Source of the DNA: Isosphaeraceae bacterium EP7
Lineage (GTDB): Bacteria > Planctomycetota > Planctomycetia > Isosphaerales > Isosphaeraceae
DNA length: 64,000 nt
Assembly (NCBI GenBank): GCA_038400315.1
Contig: CP151667.1
Span: forward strand, 4,351,174 to 4,415,173
Reading direction: 5' to 3'
Of this stretch, positions 9,289-18,417 are shown one piece after another. A program made the translations under genes and the position numbers. The notes under the pieces were generated by a model. That model saw only the letters and a list, made by a program, of their open reading frames with translations, was not told the DNA's origin and ran no database searches. How positions within the stretch are numbered: the first letter of the stretch is position 1; the number at the start of each line of letters is the position of its first letter.

Positions 9289-10611
9289 ATGCTCGATCTC
9301 ATCTCGGGGCGTTCCAGGACGTGCGACGGCCTCACACGGCGCGGCTTCCTTCGGGTGGGCTCGCTCGGGCTGGGTGGGCTGACTCTGGCCGATGTTCTGC
9401 GGCTGCGATCGAAGGCCGCGGAGGCCGGGCTTCCGACCAGGGATACGGCCGTGATCCAGGTTGTGCTGGGGGGCGGCCCCAGCCAGATCGAGACATGGGA
9501 CCCCAAGCCCGACGCTCCGGCCGAGTTCCGGGGCGAGTTTAAACCAGTCTCCACCAACGTCCCGGGAATTTTCCTGGGCGAGATGTTCCGCGGCCAGGCC
9601 GGCCTGATGGACAAGCTGGCCGTCGTTCGTGGGCTGCACCACGAGGCCGACGATCACAATATCGGCAGCCACTGGATCATGACGGGGTTCAGGGCCGACT
9701 CCGCATTCCAGCCGACGAACGGCCGGCCCAGCGTCGGGTCGATCGTCGCGAAGATGAGGGGACCCAACGCGGTCGGCCTCCCCGCGTATGTCTCCGTGCC
9801 GGGCGCCCCGTCGTATGCCCAGGCGTCGTACCTGGGGGCGGGCTACAACCCATTCCGGGTCGACGGCGACCCCTCGGCCAATGCCCGGGTGCGGAACCTC
9901 GTCCCCCCGGACGGCCTGGACCTCGACCGGATCGACGACCGTCGCCAGCTCCTGGCGCAGCTCGATCGGATCGAGCGTCGTCGGGACGCCTCGGGAATGA
10001 TGGACGGCCTGGACCGATTCGCCGTCGAGGCGAACGCGATGGTGACGGGCAAGGCGGCCCGACGCGCCTTCGACCTGACGACCGAGGACCCACGCCTGCG
10101 CGATCGCTATGGTCGGACGAAGGTCGGCCAGAGCTGTCTGCTGGCACGCAGGCTGGTCGAGGCGGGCGTGACGTTCGTGACCGTGAATGACACCGGCTGG
10201 GACCACCACGGGCAGGTCTTCCAGGCCTGCCGCCGCCAGCTTCCCCCGCTCGACGCGGCCATCGCCGCGCTGGTCGAAGACCTATACGACCGCGGGCTCG
10301 ATCGGCGAGTCTTGCTGGTCGTCTGGGGCGAATTCGGCCGCACCCCCCGAATCAACGGGTCGTCGGGGCGCGATCACTGGCCCAACGCGATGAGCGCGGT
10401 CCTTGCCGGCGGGGGCCTGAATGTCGGTCAGGTCGTCGGCGCGACCAATCGCAACGGAGAACGTCCCGTGGACCGCCCGCTCAGGCCAGAGGACCTGATC
10501 AGGACGATCTACCATGTCCTCGGGCTAAACTCGTCTCACGAATTCCCCGACGACTCCGGCCGACCCAGGCCGGTTCTCAATGTGGGCGAGCCGATTGCCG
10601 AGCTGATCTGA
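9289..10611 (+). CDS. DUF1501 Tat-exported protein
   Basis: A 440-residue DUF1501 protein. The N-terminus carries a twin-arginine signal, TRRGFLRVGSLGLGG, with Arg17-Arg18. The body shows the phosphatase/sulfatase-like DUF1501 pattern: GGGPSQIETWDPKPDAP, the HHEADDHNIGSHW region, NDTGWDHHG and WGEFGRTPRINGSSGRDHWP, with His and Asp residues placed as metal ligands would be in the alkaline-phosphatase superfamily (family knowledge). Substrate unknown. ATG 9289 follows a purine-rich GGGGAGGGG site. DUF1501 genes are regularly found next to DUF1549/DUF1553 genes in planctomycetes, and the same pairing is seen here with a TPR gene between them. Confidence 0.9.
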   Translation: MLDLISGRSRTCDGLTRRGFLRVGSLGLGGLTLADVLRLRSKAAEAGLPTRDTAVIQVVLGGGPSQIETWDPKPDAPAEFRGEFKPVSTNVPGIFLGEMFRGQAGLMDKLAVVRGLHHEADDHNIGSHWIMTGFRADSAFQPTNGRPSVGSIVAKMRGPNAVGLPAYVSVPGAPSYAQASYLGAGYNPFRVDGDPSANARVRNLVPPDGLDLDRIDDRRQLLAQLDRIERRRDASGMMDGLDRFAVEANAMVTGKAARRAFDLTTEDPRLRDRYGRTKVGQSCLLARRLVEAGVTFVTVNDTGWDHHGQVFQACRRQLPPLDAAIAALVEDLYDRGLDRRVLLVVWGEFGRTPRINGSSGRDHWPNAMSAVLAGGGLNVGQVVGATNRNGERPVDRPLRPEDLIRTIYHVLGLNSSHEFPDDSGRPRPVLNVGEPIAELI

Positions 10612-10627
10612 GCTCCGGCGATTCGAC

Positions 10628-10927
10628 TCATTTCGGCTTGGGCTCGAGCGCCCGCTCTAGGTCATCCAGCGAGACCTGGGTGGGCATGGCATTGCCGAGC
10701 AAGGCGCTGAGCTGGAGGCCGACGAGGGCTTCGCTCGAACTCTTGTTCTCGGTGACCATATTCAGATACGCGTCGGCACCGACGAGCACCGCCCTGGGCT
10801 TGCCGTGGACCGTCAGCACGTAACGGACGTCACCTCGCTCAAGCTCGCGGAGGATATTGGGCAGATTCTGGTGCAGTTCGCGACTGCCGATGATGCGCAC
10901 CGGCGAGTCATTCGTCTTGTCCGGCAT
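10628..10927 (-). CDS. Phd/YefM-type antitoxin, no adjacent toxin
   Basis: A 99-residue protein whose first 60 residues have the Phd/YefM antitoxin pattern: RIIGSRELHQNLPNILRELERG, then YVLTVHGKPRAVLVGADAY. In this family the N-terminal part binds operator DNA and the C-terminal part wraps the toxin (family knowledge). Here the C-terminal third is short and ends in basic PKPK. No RelE, Doc or PIN-type toxin lies on either side: downstream is the end of the convergent DUF1501 gene, 16 bases away, and upstream a 448-base non-coding stretch. ATG 10927 begins the conserved domain; the longer open frame to 11248 has no family support. It may be an orphan regulator or the remnant of a toxin-antitoxin pair. 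Confidence 0.78.
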   Translation of the reverse strand: MPDKTNDSPVRIIGSRELHQNLPNILRELERGDVRYVLTVHGKPRAVLVGADAYLNMVTENKSSSEALVGLQLSALLGNAMPTQVSLDDLERALEPKPK

Positions 10928-11375
10928 GGGACCGGATCTCCAGGCTCGAGAGAGGTTGTCCGCGTGGTCCGGAGGTCGGACGTGACGACGGGAGTCGGAC
11001 GTGACGTCGAGGAACGCGGTCGGAGACCGGCCGAATGGCGATGACGAGCCGTGATCACGATCGATCAAGGGCCGCGAACCGCTTCGGAAGGCGTTGACCG
11101 CTCGAAGGGTGAGCTTCGGAATCGAGGCTCTGTCGCCCAGCTGCGCAGGTCCGTCCGAATCTTTCGCGACATGGCGTATTCTAACGGAGACTCGGCAGAT
11201 TTCAAGTTGCCCTGACGCCACGCAGGTTGGCGGCGGCTCTCGAGTCACCGGTCGGTCTCGGCCGCTTTCCTTGTAAGGAGAAGGATGTTATGTTAATCGG
11301 CCTCGCGGCCTTCTCCTGAAGCGCAACGGCTCAGGCATGGCGTCCCGGTTCTCCTCTGGATCCAGGAGTTGGGCC
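10928..11375. other. 448-base intergenic region between divergent antitoxin and MBOAT genes
   Basis: No convincing gene is seen here. Besides the 13-base direct repeat at 10975-11006, there is an inverted repeat GGAGAAGG (11277-11284) / CCTTCTCC (11309-11316) with a 24-base spacer, 59 bases before the MBOAT start. It could be an operator or a leader hairpin. The DNA before it (11170-11285) is locally richer in A+T than the flanking genes, so the MBOAT promoter probably lies there, but I could not fix a convincing -35/-10 pair. Confidence 0.4.
10975..11006. promoter_or_regulatory. 13-base direct repeat, candidate antitoxin operator
   Basis: GTCGGACGTGACG occurs at 10975-10987 and again at 10994-11006, 19 bases apart, about two helical turns. 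The pair lies 48-79 bases upstream of the antitoxin ATG, where a Phd/YefM autoregulatory site would sit. The role is inferred from position. Confidence 0.4.
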
Positions 11376-13109
11376 TTGCTCTTCAATTCGGTCGACTTTC
11401 TCGTCTTCTTCGCGATCTTCTACGCGCTCTATCGCCTGATCACGGACGTCCGCTCGCAAAATCGCCTGCTGCTGTTCTCGAGCTACATTTTTTACGGCTG
11501 GTGGGACGTCAGGTTTCTGTACCTGGTCGTGCTATCCACTGGTCTCGACTTTTGCTGCGGGCTCTTGCTGGGGCCGGGTCGAATTCCGCTCCGAGACCGA
11601 CTGGCCGTCTCGGCGTGCCTGATCCTGGCGGCCGTCGCGTTCGTCCTCCCTCGCTGGGGGGCGATCCAGTTCGACCGACCGGCCGTGGTCGGCCCCGCGT
11701 CAGTCCCCGAACTGTGGGGCGTCTCCACCCCGATGGGGCGGGCGACCGTGGACTTCGGTCAGCTCCTCACGCCCGACCAGCTCGGCTGGTCGGTCTTGCT
11801 GGGGACGATCATCGCGGTGGCCCTGGCCAACGCCGCGTATCGTCCGCTTGCACGCATGCCCGAGACGGCTCGACGCCGGTTCAGCCTGGTGATGACGGTG
11901 GTGTCGAACCTGGTGTTCCTGGGCTTCTTCAAGTACTTCAACTTCTTCATCGACAGCGCGGGCCGGCTCGTCGAGGCCCTGGGCGGGTCGGCGTCGACCT
12001 GGCACCTGGACATCATCCTGCCCGCCGGCATCTCGTTCTACACCTTCCAGTCACTCAGCTACACGATCGACGTCTACTATCGCCGGACCGAGGCCGTCGA
12101 GCGTCTGGAAGATTACGCCCTGTTCGTGATGTTCTTCCCGGTCCTCGTCGCGGGGCCGATCGAGCGCGCCGGGCATATGATGCCCAAGCTGATGCGGCCC
12201 CGGGTCCTGACCGTCGACCAGACGACGCGAGGCCTGTTCCTCATCCTCTTCGGCCTGATGAAGAAGGTCGCCGTCGCCGACGGTCTGGCCCCCGCGGTCA
12301 ACTCGGTCTTCAACTCGACCTCGACGCCCTCCTGGGCCGACATCGTCCTGGCGACCCTGTACTTCACGTTCCAGATCTACTGCGACTTCTCCGGCTACAC
12401 CGACATCGCCCGCGGGGTCGGCAAGGTCCTGGGCATCGACCTCCTGTACAACTTCAACCTCCCGTATGTGTCCCGCAGCCCGGGCGAGTTCTGGCAGCGC
12501 TGGCATATCAGCCTCTCGTCGTGGCTGAGGGACTATCTGTACATCCCCCTGGGGGGAAATCGCAGGGGAGTCGGGCGTACGTACAGGAACCTGATGCTCA
12601 CGATGATCCTGGGCGGTCTCTGGCACGGGGCCGCCTGGAATTATGTGCTTTGGGGCTTCTATCAAGGGGCCTTGCTCTGCGGCTACAGGCTGCTCGCGCC
12701 CGGGATCGCCGGGTCGGTCCCACCGACCCATACCGGGCCCGTCCCCGAGGATGGCTGGCGGCGAAATCCGTTCACCTTCGGGCTGTCCATCGCGGTCTTC
12801 TTCGCGTTCACCTGCTACGGCTGGCTCCTGTTCCGCGCCTCGTCGCTCGACCAGGTCGTGCGGTATACGGGGATCCTATTCCGTAACGTCGGCCAGATGG
12901 GGCTGTCGATCGGCAAGCCCACGTTGTCGGCCCAGGCGGGATTGCTCGTCCTGCTCGCGTTCGAGGGGCTGGAATATCTCGCGGGCACGCGCACGTTCTA
13001 TCGGAGCTGGCCCCGACCCGTCCGCGGCGTCCTTTATGCGTTGATCACGATCGTCCTGGCCATGGGGTTCTCCAATGAGGCCGCTCAATTCATCTACTTC
13101 CAGTTCTGA
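11376..13109 (+). CDS. MBOAT-family polysaccharide O-acyltransferase (AlgI-like)
   Basis: A 577-residue polytopic membrane protein with about 10-12 hydrophobic helices. The diagnostic AlgI/MBOAT stretches are present: QRWHISLSSWLRDYLYIPLGG and GGLWHGAAWNYVLWG with the conserved His417. MBOAT proteins of this group move an acetyl group across the membrane for O-acetylation of an exopolysaccharide such as alginate or cellulose (family knowledge). I prefer TTG 11376 because GGAG lies 7 bases upstream and the protein then opens MLFNSVDFLVFF, the usual family start; ATG 11337 would add 13 residues. It overlaps the following AlgX/AlgJ-like gene by 35 bases, so the pair is probably co-translated. 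Confidence 0.9.
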   Translation: MLFNSVDFLVFFAIFYALYRLITDVRSQNRLLLFSSYIFYGWWDVRFLYLVVLSTGLDFCCGLLLGPGRIPLRDRLAVSACLILAAVAFVLPRWGAIQFDRPAVVGPASVPELWGVSTPMGRATVDFGQLLTPDQLGWSVLLGTIIAVALANAAYRPLARMPETARRRFSLVMTVVSNLVFLGFFKYFNFFIDSAGRLVEALGGSASTWHLDIILPAGISFYTFQSLSYTIDVYYRRTEAVERLEDYALFVMFFPVLVAGPIERAGHMMPKLMRPRVLTVDQTTRGLFLILFGLMKKVAVADGLAPAVNSVFNSTSTPSWADIVLATLYFTFQIYCDFSGYTDIARGVGKVLGIDLLYNFNLPYVSRSPGEFWQRWHISLSSWLRDYLYIPLGGNRRGVGRTYRNLMLTMILGGLWHGAAWNYVLWGFYQGALLCGYRLLAPGIAGSVPPTHTGPVPEDGWRRNPFTFGLSIAVFFAFTCYGWLLFRASSLDQVVRYTGILFRNVGQMGLSIGKPTLSAQAGLLVLLAFEGLEYLAGTRTFYRSWPRPVRGVLYALITIVLAMGFSNEAAQFIYFQF

Positions 13110-14310
13110 TCCGGCGGGCAGCGGTGTCCCCACCGGCGACGAGGCTGGACGGGCGGATGGGACGGGCGGCGGGAACGATTGGCGCGATGCCCTGATCGTC
13201 GCGGCCTGGTTCCTCCTGGCCCTCGCCGGCGCCGATGCGGCGATCAACGTCCTGTTTCGCAGGCCAACCGACCCCAGGGCCGGTGCTGGCAACTCGCTCC
13301 AGGCCTATTTCAACTATGGGTGGTCGATCGAGTCGAAGATCCGCCGCGACGTCCGCCCCACCGACGAGGCCGGCTCCCCGCTGATGACCGCGGGCTGGGT
13401 CGAACGCGAAGTGGTCCGCAATCGGGTCGAGCCGGGCAAGGGAGGTGGCAGGCCGACTGTCTCTTTCTACGGTATGTCGTTCTCCAACGACATCGCCCGG
13501 AGCTTCGAGCGGATCGCGCCTGAGTATCGCGTCAGGATGCTCGCCGGCCCGGCCGCGCCCCCGAACCACTCGTTCGCCCTCTTCGAGGCCGATCGCGACG
13601 ATCCCTCCGAGGTCGTCGTCCTGGGCATCCTCGGGTCGAGCGTGGTTGGCCTGGGCACCAACAATGGCATGACCTGGCGGTTCGAAGGGCCGGCCCCGTT
13701 CACCTATCCACGATATGACGTGGCGGGCGGCGCCCCGGTCGCCGAATGGCCGATGGTGAGGAGTCTCGACGACTTACGATCCCGGCTCGACGACCCGGCG
13801 GCCTGGGATGCGTACCTGGGCCAGCTCAGCCAGACCGACGAGTTCTACAACGCGTTCCTCTTCCGGCATAACTTCAGCGACTCCTCCGCACTGGTCAGGA
13901 TGATTCGCAGGGCAGTCGCCCAGCGTTGGCAGACCTCGCGTTCCGATCGAATTCATCGACGTGACGGATTTGTCGACAGCTCTACGGCCCTCGTGACGCT
14001 CAGGGGGATCGTGGCCGAGTTCGCCTCCGAGGCGAGGAGACGCGGCAAGGTCCCCGCCGTCCTGCTGATCCAGGATAAAGGCTATCGCGATCACCTGAAC
14101 CTCTCGCTGGCGGCGACCCTTGAACGCGACCGGATCCCCTATGTGAGCACACACGCGCTTTCTCCGGACACCGACCCCCGGAATTTCGTCGCCGACGGCC
14201 ACTTCACCGAGGAGGCCTACGGGAAGATCGCGTCGGCCCTGCTTGAGGTCGTGCGGAAAGAAATGGCGGCGGTCGGTAAGCCTGCGCCGGTCGCTCCGGG
14301 CGCAAACTAG
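13075..14310 (+). CDS. AlgX/AlgJ-like SGNH-fold O-acetyltransferase partner
   Basis: A 411-residue protein with one membrane anchor near residues 40-60 and a large extracytoplasmic part. A GMSFSND motif near residue 137 sits where the nucleophile block of SGNH-like acetyltransferases is expected, and DGHFTEEAYGKIA near the C-terminus matches the Asp/His end of such domains. AlgJ/AlgX partners take the acetyl group delivered by an MBOAT protein and put it on a glycan (family knowledge); this is inferred here from the pairing. The start at 13075 lies inside the MBOAT gene (35-base overlap). The sugar substrate is unknown, although a glycan cluster lies 7 kb downstream. Confidence 0.72.
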   Translation: MRPLNSSTSSSDPAGSGVPTGDEAGRADGTGGGNDWRDALIVAAWFLLALAGADAAINVLFRRPTDPRAGAGNSLQAYFNYGWSIESKIRRDVRPTDEAGSPLMTAGWVEREVVRNRVEPGKGGGRPTVSFYGMSFSNDIARSFERIAPEYRVRMLAGPAAPPNHSFALFEADRDDPSEVVVLGILGSSVVGLGTNNGMTWRFEGPAPFTYPRYDVAGGAPVAEWPMVRSLDDLRSRLDDPAAWDAYLGQLSQTDEFYNAFLFRHNFSDSSALVRMIRRAVAQRWQTSRSDRIHRRDGFVDSSTALVTLRGIVAEFASEARRRGKVPAVLLIQDKGYRDHLNLSLAATLERDRIPYVSTHALSPDTDPRNFVADGHFTEEAYGKIASALLEVVRKEMAAVGKPAPVAPGAN

Positions 14311-14377
14311 CCGGGTGCCCGGCCTCCCTTGCAGGGTCTAGCCCGCGGATGCCGACGGGGTCGATTCGGATGGCCGC

Positions 14378-14406
14378 TCGATTGGCCCGGTTCCCTCGCC
14401 TATAAT
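14378..14406 (+). promoter_or_regulatory. Candidate promoter of ribBA with exact TATAAT
   Basis: A perfect -10 box TATAAT lies at 14401-14406, about 46 bases before the ribBA ATG. At the ideal 17-base distance upstream is TCGATT (14378-14383), a poor -35. The short leader leaves little room for an FMN riboswitch, and I see none. Confidence 0.4.
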
Positions 14407-14452
14407 CGATGGGCGGGGCGCCGAAGTCTCCGCCAGACGCCGAGGCAGTCGC

Positions 14453-15667
14453 ATGGATCATGAATTCTCCAAGGTCGAAGACGCATTGAATGCCCTGGAA
14501 GAGGGGCGGTGCGTGATCGTCGTGGACGACGAAGACCGCGAGGACGAAGGAGACTTCATCGCCGCGGCCGATCGCGTGACGCCCGAGCTGATCGAGTTCA
14601 TGATCACCCACGGGCGCGGGCAGCTTTGCATGCCGATCATGCCCGAGATGGCCGCCAGGCTCGACCTGAGGCCGATGGTCGAGCACAACAACGCCCCTTA
14701 CAAGACTCCGTTCACCGTGCCGGTGGACCACGCGAGCTGCCGGACCGGGATCAGCGCCGAGGAACGGGCCCTGACGATCCGGTCGATCATCGACCCGGCG
14801 ACGAAGCCCAGCGACCTGGTCCGCCCCGGGCATCTCTTCCCGCTGGTGGCCAAGGAGGGGGGCGTCCTGCGCCGGGCCGGCCACACCGAGGCGACGGTGG
14901 ACCTGGCCAGGTTGGCGGGGCTCACCCCTGCCGGCGTGCTCATCGAGATCCTCGACGGCATCAAGGTCGCCAAGCGAGCGAAACTGCACGCGCTCGCCGC
15001 CGAGTTCAACCTGCCGATCCTGTCGATCGAGCTCCTGATCCGCTATCGCCGCCGCCGCGAGAAGCTCGTCCAGCGCGCGGCCGAGTCCGAGCTGCCGACC
15101 CGATACGGCCGAGGGAAGATCGTCGGCTACCGGATCGAGCACGAGCCGGGCAACGAGCCGGTGGCCATCGTCATCGGCGACCTCGCCTCCAAGGCCGCTC
15201 CGCTCATCCGGATCCACTCGTCCTGCTTCACCGGCGACCTGCTCGACTCGCTGCGGTGCGATTGCGGCGACCAGCTCCACATGGCGATGGCCATGATCGC
15301 CGAGGAGGGCGTGGGCGCCCTGATCTATCTGCCGCAGGAAGGGCGAGGGATCGGACTGATCGAGAAGATCAGGGCGTATCACCTCCAGGATCAGGGGATG
15401 GACACCGTCGAGGCCAACCTGGCGCTCGGACATCGCGCCGACCAGCGTGATTACGGCGTGGGCCTGCAAATCCTCCAGGATCTCGGGCTCTCGAAGGTGC
15501 GTCTGCTGACGAACAACCCCAAGAAGATGGACGCGTTCGTCATCCACGGGCACGGCCTGGAAGTGGTCGGCCAGGTCCCGATCGTCGCGCATGACGAGCC
15601 CGACCGTCGGGCTTATCTGGAAGCCAAGCGAAGCAAGATGGGCCACCTGCTCCCCGAGCTCGACTGA
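14453..15667 (+). CDS. ribBA: RibBA: bifunctional DHBP synthase / GTP cyclohydrolase II
   Basis: A 404-residue riboflavin-pathway enzyme. Residues 1-200 form 3,4-dihydroxy-2-butanone-4-phosphate synthase, with the acidic metal-binding loop [10 protein letters not shown] (25-34) and RAGHTEA around His144. Residues 205-404 form GTP cyclohydrolase II, with the zinc cysteines Cys258, Cys269 and Cys271 in [17 protein letters not shown] and the GRGIGL loop. Together they make the two precursors of lumazine from ribulose-5-phosphate and GTP (family knowledge). Both sets of key residues are present, so both activities are expected. The gene is single here; the other rib genes are not in the window. 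A hairpin with a T-tract follows it. Confidence 0.95.
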   Translation: MDHEFSKVEDALNALEEGRCVIVVDDEDREDEGDFIAAADRVTPELIEFMITHGRGQLCMPIMPEMAARLDLRPMVEHNNAPYKTPFTVPVDHASCRTGISAEERALTIRSIIDPATKPSDLVRPGHLFPLVAKEGGVLRRAGHTEATVDLARLAGLTPAGVLIEILDGIKVAKRAKLHALAAEFNLPILSIELLIRYRRRREKLVQRAAESELPTRYGRGKIVGYRIEHEPGNEPVAIVIGDLASKAAPLIRIHSSCFTGDLLDSLRCDCGDQLHMAMAMIAEEGVGALIYLPQEGRGIGLIEKIRAYHLQDQGMDTVEANLALGHRADQRDYGVGLQILQDLGLSKVRLLTNNPKKMDAFVIHGHGLEVVGQVPIVAHDEPDRRAYLEAKRSKMGHLLPELD

Positions 15668-15705
15668 GCCCCGCCCTCCCCGCCGCCGATCCAACCAACC
15701 CGCCG

Positions 15706-15733
15706 AGCCCGCGGACCTCTCGCCGCGGGCTTT
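15706..15733 (+). terminator. Rho-independent-type terminator after ribBA
   Basis: AGCCCGCGG (15706-15714) pairs perfectly with CCGCGGGCT (15723-15731) around an 8-base loop, and the stem runs into a short TTT. It sits 38 bases after the ribBA stop and 26 bases before the next start, so it may also shape the leader of the thioredoxin gene. Confidence 0.6.
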
Positions 15734-15758
15734 CCCACCTGCCACGCGAGACCCTTCC

Positions 15759-17096
15759 ATGCGAACTTCCCGCCTCGTCGGACTGCTGATCCTGGGCCTG
15801 TCGGCCCAATCGATGGGGGCCGAGCCAGAGAAATCGCCCGAGGCGAAGGGGAGGCTCGATGCGGTCTCCAAGGCATACCGCGCCCTGGAAGGCTATGCCG
15901 ATCAGGGGCATATCGAGCTGATCGCCACCATAGACGGCAAGGTGCGCAACGAGACGGCCGCCGCCAGCCTGGCCTTCGCCCGGCCGAACAAGGTTCGCGT
16001 CGACACCGACATGGTCAAGCTGCACAGCGACGGCTCGACCCTGACGACGTCGGTCACCCCCCTGAAGCGCTACATCGCCGGCCCGGCACCCCAGCTCATC
16101 GCCACCGACTCGCTCATCGACGGGCCGATGGCCGCCACCCTGTTCAGCGGACCGGTTGGCCTGCCGCCGCTCCTGACCCTGAACTTCCTGGTGTCCGAAG
16201 ACCCTTTGAAGCTGATCGGCGACCTGGCCGAAGGCTGGAACGTCGAGGCCGACGCGAAGGTCGAGGGCAAGTCGTTCCAGGTCGTCCGGCTGGACATGTC
16301 GAAGGGCCCCGACCTGAAGCTCCTGATCGATCCCGAGACGAAGCTGCTCGGCCGGATCGAGGTCCTGTTCCCCAAGCCCGAAGGTGACGGCCCGGTCCCA
16401 GGGACCAAGGTCTCGATCGACTCCTGCATCTGGATCGCTGGAGCCGTGGAGACCAAGGCGCCCGCCGCCGACCTCTTCGCCTTCAAAGTTCCGGCCGGCT
16501 ACGAGAAAGTCGCCTCGCTCCAGGAGGCGATCGCCGACAAGCCCGGGGACGCCGAAGCCCAGAGCTCCCTGGTGGGCAAGCCGGCCCCCGAGTTCACCAT
16601 GATGGCAATCGACGCCCCCGGCAAGCCGAAGCCTCTGACCAAAAAGGACTTCGCCGGCAAGGTGGTGCTCATCGACTTCTGGGCAACCTGGTGCGGACCC
16701 TGCCTTAAGGAGCTACCCGAGATCCAGAAGATGGTCGAGGCCTACGCCAAGTCGGAGAAGCCGCTGGCGGTGATCGCCTTGAGCGTCGACGACAACGACG
16801 GCGTGGACCTGATCCCCGCGCGGACCCTCATCGAAGAGACGCTCAAGGAGAAGAAGATCACCCTGACGGGCAACTCGGTCGGTCGGTTGGCGATCGACCC
16901 GGGCGGAGAGATCGGCAAGGCCTACCAGGCCAATGCGATCCCGATGCTCGTGCTGCTCGACGCGAAAGGTGTCGTCCGGGCCGTGCACATCGGCTACACC
17001 GAGCGATCAGAACTGACCGCCGAGATCGACGCCCTTCTCGACGGCAAGCCGCTGCCCGGCGAGGCGGCGAACAAGGACGACAAGCCCGCCGACTGA
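15759..17096 (+). CDS. Exported TlpA-like thioredoxin with LolA-like N-terminal domain
   Basis: A 445-residue secreted protein. A signal peptide covers residues 1-20 (RLVGLLILGLSAQSMGAE). Residues about 25-240 resemble the LolA/DUF2092 type of outer-membrane lipoprotein-carrier fold. The C-terminal part is a thioredoxin domain of the TlpA/ResA group, with the redox motif WCGPC at 311-315 in DFWATWCGPCLKELPEI. TlpA-like proteins reduce disulfides outside the cytoplasm, often for cytochrome maturation (family knowledge). The same two-domain layout is common in planctomycetes. ATG 15759 starts a proper signal peptide; the open frame runs back to 15591 inside ribBA. It is convergent with the SH3-like gene, only 18 bases away. 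Confidence 0.85.
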   Translation: MRTSRLVGLLILGLSAQSMGAEPEKSPEAKGRLDAVSKAYRALEGYADQGHIELIATIDGKVRNETAAASLAFARPNKVRVDTDMVKLHSDGSTLTTSVTPLKRYIAGPAPQLIATDSLIDGPMAATLFSGPVGLPPLLTLNFLVSEDPLKLIGDLAEGWNVEADAKVEGKSFQVVRLDMSKGPDLKLLIDPETKLLGRIEVLFPKPEGDGPVPGTKVSIDSCIWIAGAVETKAPAADLFAFKVPAGYEKVASLQEAIADKPGDAEAQSSLVGKPAPEFTMMAIDAPGKPKPLTKKDFAGKVVLIDFWATWCGPCLKELPEIQKMVEAYAKSEKPLAVIALSVDDNDGVDLIPARTLIEETLKEKKITLTGNSVGRLAIDPGGEIGKAYQANAIPMLVLLDAKGVVRAVHIGYTERSELTAEIDALLDGKPLPGEAANKDDKPAD

Positions 17097-17114
17097 AACG
17101 CTGAGGGGATCAAC

Positions 17115-18227
17115 TCAGAGCCCGCGTCCCAGGGTCTCCAACTCGGAGACGTGGATCACGCGGGCCTTGAGTTTCTCGTCAAACCGGGTCACACCTCGGA
17201 CTCCGACCCGGCTTCCCATGAGCTTCTGGGAGTCAACGCCGACGGGAAGATCGAGATAGGCGATGGCCCGGCCGTTCTTGCCGATCAGAGCCGCCGCCTT
17301 GCGCCCCTCGATCAGCCTCGACGAACTTTGCAGCAGACCGGTCGCGGCGAATGGCTCCGCCTCCTCGGCCTCCGTCTCTTCCTCGTCTCGCTCGCCCCGC
17401 TCGACCTTGAGCTTGGCGTCACGTTCTCGACTCTTCTGTATGATGGCCACGAATGATCGGGCCGATTGGGCCGAGGCCTCGAGCTTGCTCAAGCGGTCCA
17501 GGCGGCGCTCGATCTCGACTCGACCGCCGGAGTCGGCCGCATCGCGCAGGGCGATCAGCCTTGAACGGATCGTGGCGAACCGCCAGGTCTCGACAGGATC
17601 GCGCAAGGTCGCGGCCACTTGCAGGTCCAGGTCTGCTAGCTCGTCTCGCGCCGGGCCGGATTCCAGGCCCACGCGGATCGTCGACGGGTCGGCCTGGCGA
17701 GGTTCCGTGGCGGTACCCGACGCAGGGCGGTTCGGTCGGAACGGGCCGAGATCGTCGAGCCTGAGATAGGCCGTCGAGTTCTCGGTCGGCCAGACGGCTC
17801 GCCAGGTCCGCGTCTTCTTTCCCTGCTTCGTGGCCAGGGGATCGAGGTCAAGCAGGCGGAGTTCGGTGCCGGCGCCAAGCTTGCATCGGACCGGGCCGGG
17901 ACTTGTTGCCTCGGCATTGCCAAAGCGAACCGTGGTGTCTTTTCCCTCGACCCTGGCCCAGTTGGCGTCCAGAATTTCGAGGTCGGCCTCGTCGATCCAG
18001 TCGACCGAGCCGACCGGAGGGGTGACCTCGACCCAGCCGCCATCGAGCGTGCGGTGGACCTCGACGACTGACCCTCGAGCGAGCTGGGCGGTGACGAACG
18101 CGGTGGCGTCGGGCCTGGCATAAACCTCCGCATTTTCGACGCTTACATCGGCGCGCCGGATCGGCGCATCGACCTGGAGTAGGCCGAGCGTCGCCGTCAA
18201 CACGCAGATCGTCAGGGTCGGCAGCAC
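17115..18227 (-). CDS. Exported protein with SH3-like N-terminal domain, unknown function
   Basis: About 370 residues. A signal-like hydrophobic stretch ([18 protein letters not shown]) is followed by a beta-rich region (about 25-100) that looks like a bacterial SH3 domain, with [25 protein letters not shown] and [16 protein letters not shown]. The middle is helical and charged, with an acidic patch [11 protein letters not shown], and the end is a second small beta-rich region (IAYLDLPVG to IHVSELETL). Bacterial SH3 domains bind peptides or cell-wall parts (family knowledge). I preferred GTG 18227, with AAAGG 5 bases upstream and just before the signal peptide; TTG 18311 is the longest option. 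No enzyme motif is visible. Confidence 0.6.
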   Translation of the reverse strand: MLPTLTICVLTATLGLLQVDAPIRRADVSVENAEVYARPDATAFVTAQLARGSVVEVHRTLDGGWVEVTPPVGSVDWIDEADLEILDANWARVEGKDTTVRFGNAEATSPGPVRCKLGAGTELRLLDLDPLATKQGKKTRTWRAVWPTENSTAYLRLDDLGPFRPNRPASGTATEPRQADPSTIRVGLESGPARDELADLDLQVAATLRDPVETWRFATIRSRLIALRDAADSGGRVEIERRLDRLSKLEASAQSARSFVAIIQKSRERDAKLKVERGERDEEETEAEEAEPFAATGLLQSSSRLIEGRKAAALIGKNGRAIAYLDLPVGVDSQKLMGSRVGVRGVTRFDEKLKARVIHVSELETLGRGL

Positions 18228-18417
18228 TCGGGCCTTTCGCCGGGGGCACCCGCCGGACCGGGGCGCGCCGTCTCTTGCGGCGCAGACCGTCGCCGGTACT
18301 GGTCGGGGCAATACCCGATCGTCGGGAGGCCGTCAATGCGAGGACCTCGACGCGGGAGGGGGGTCCGGGGATAATGAAGGGCCCGAATCCGCCGCCCGAC
18401 TGCCGAGGCCCGCCGCA

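Noticed and set aside
10628-11248. 206-codon reading of the antitoxin frame
   Set aside because: The first 107 codons are non-conserved and the family domain starts at 10927.
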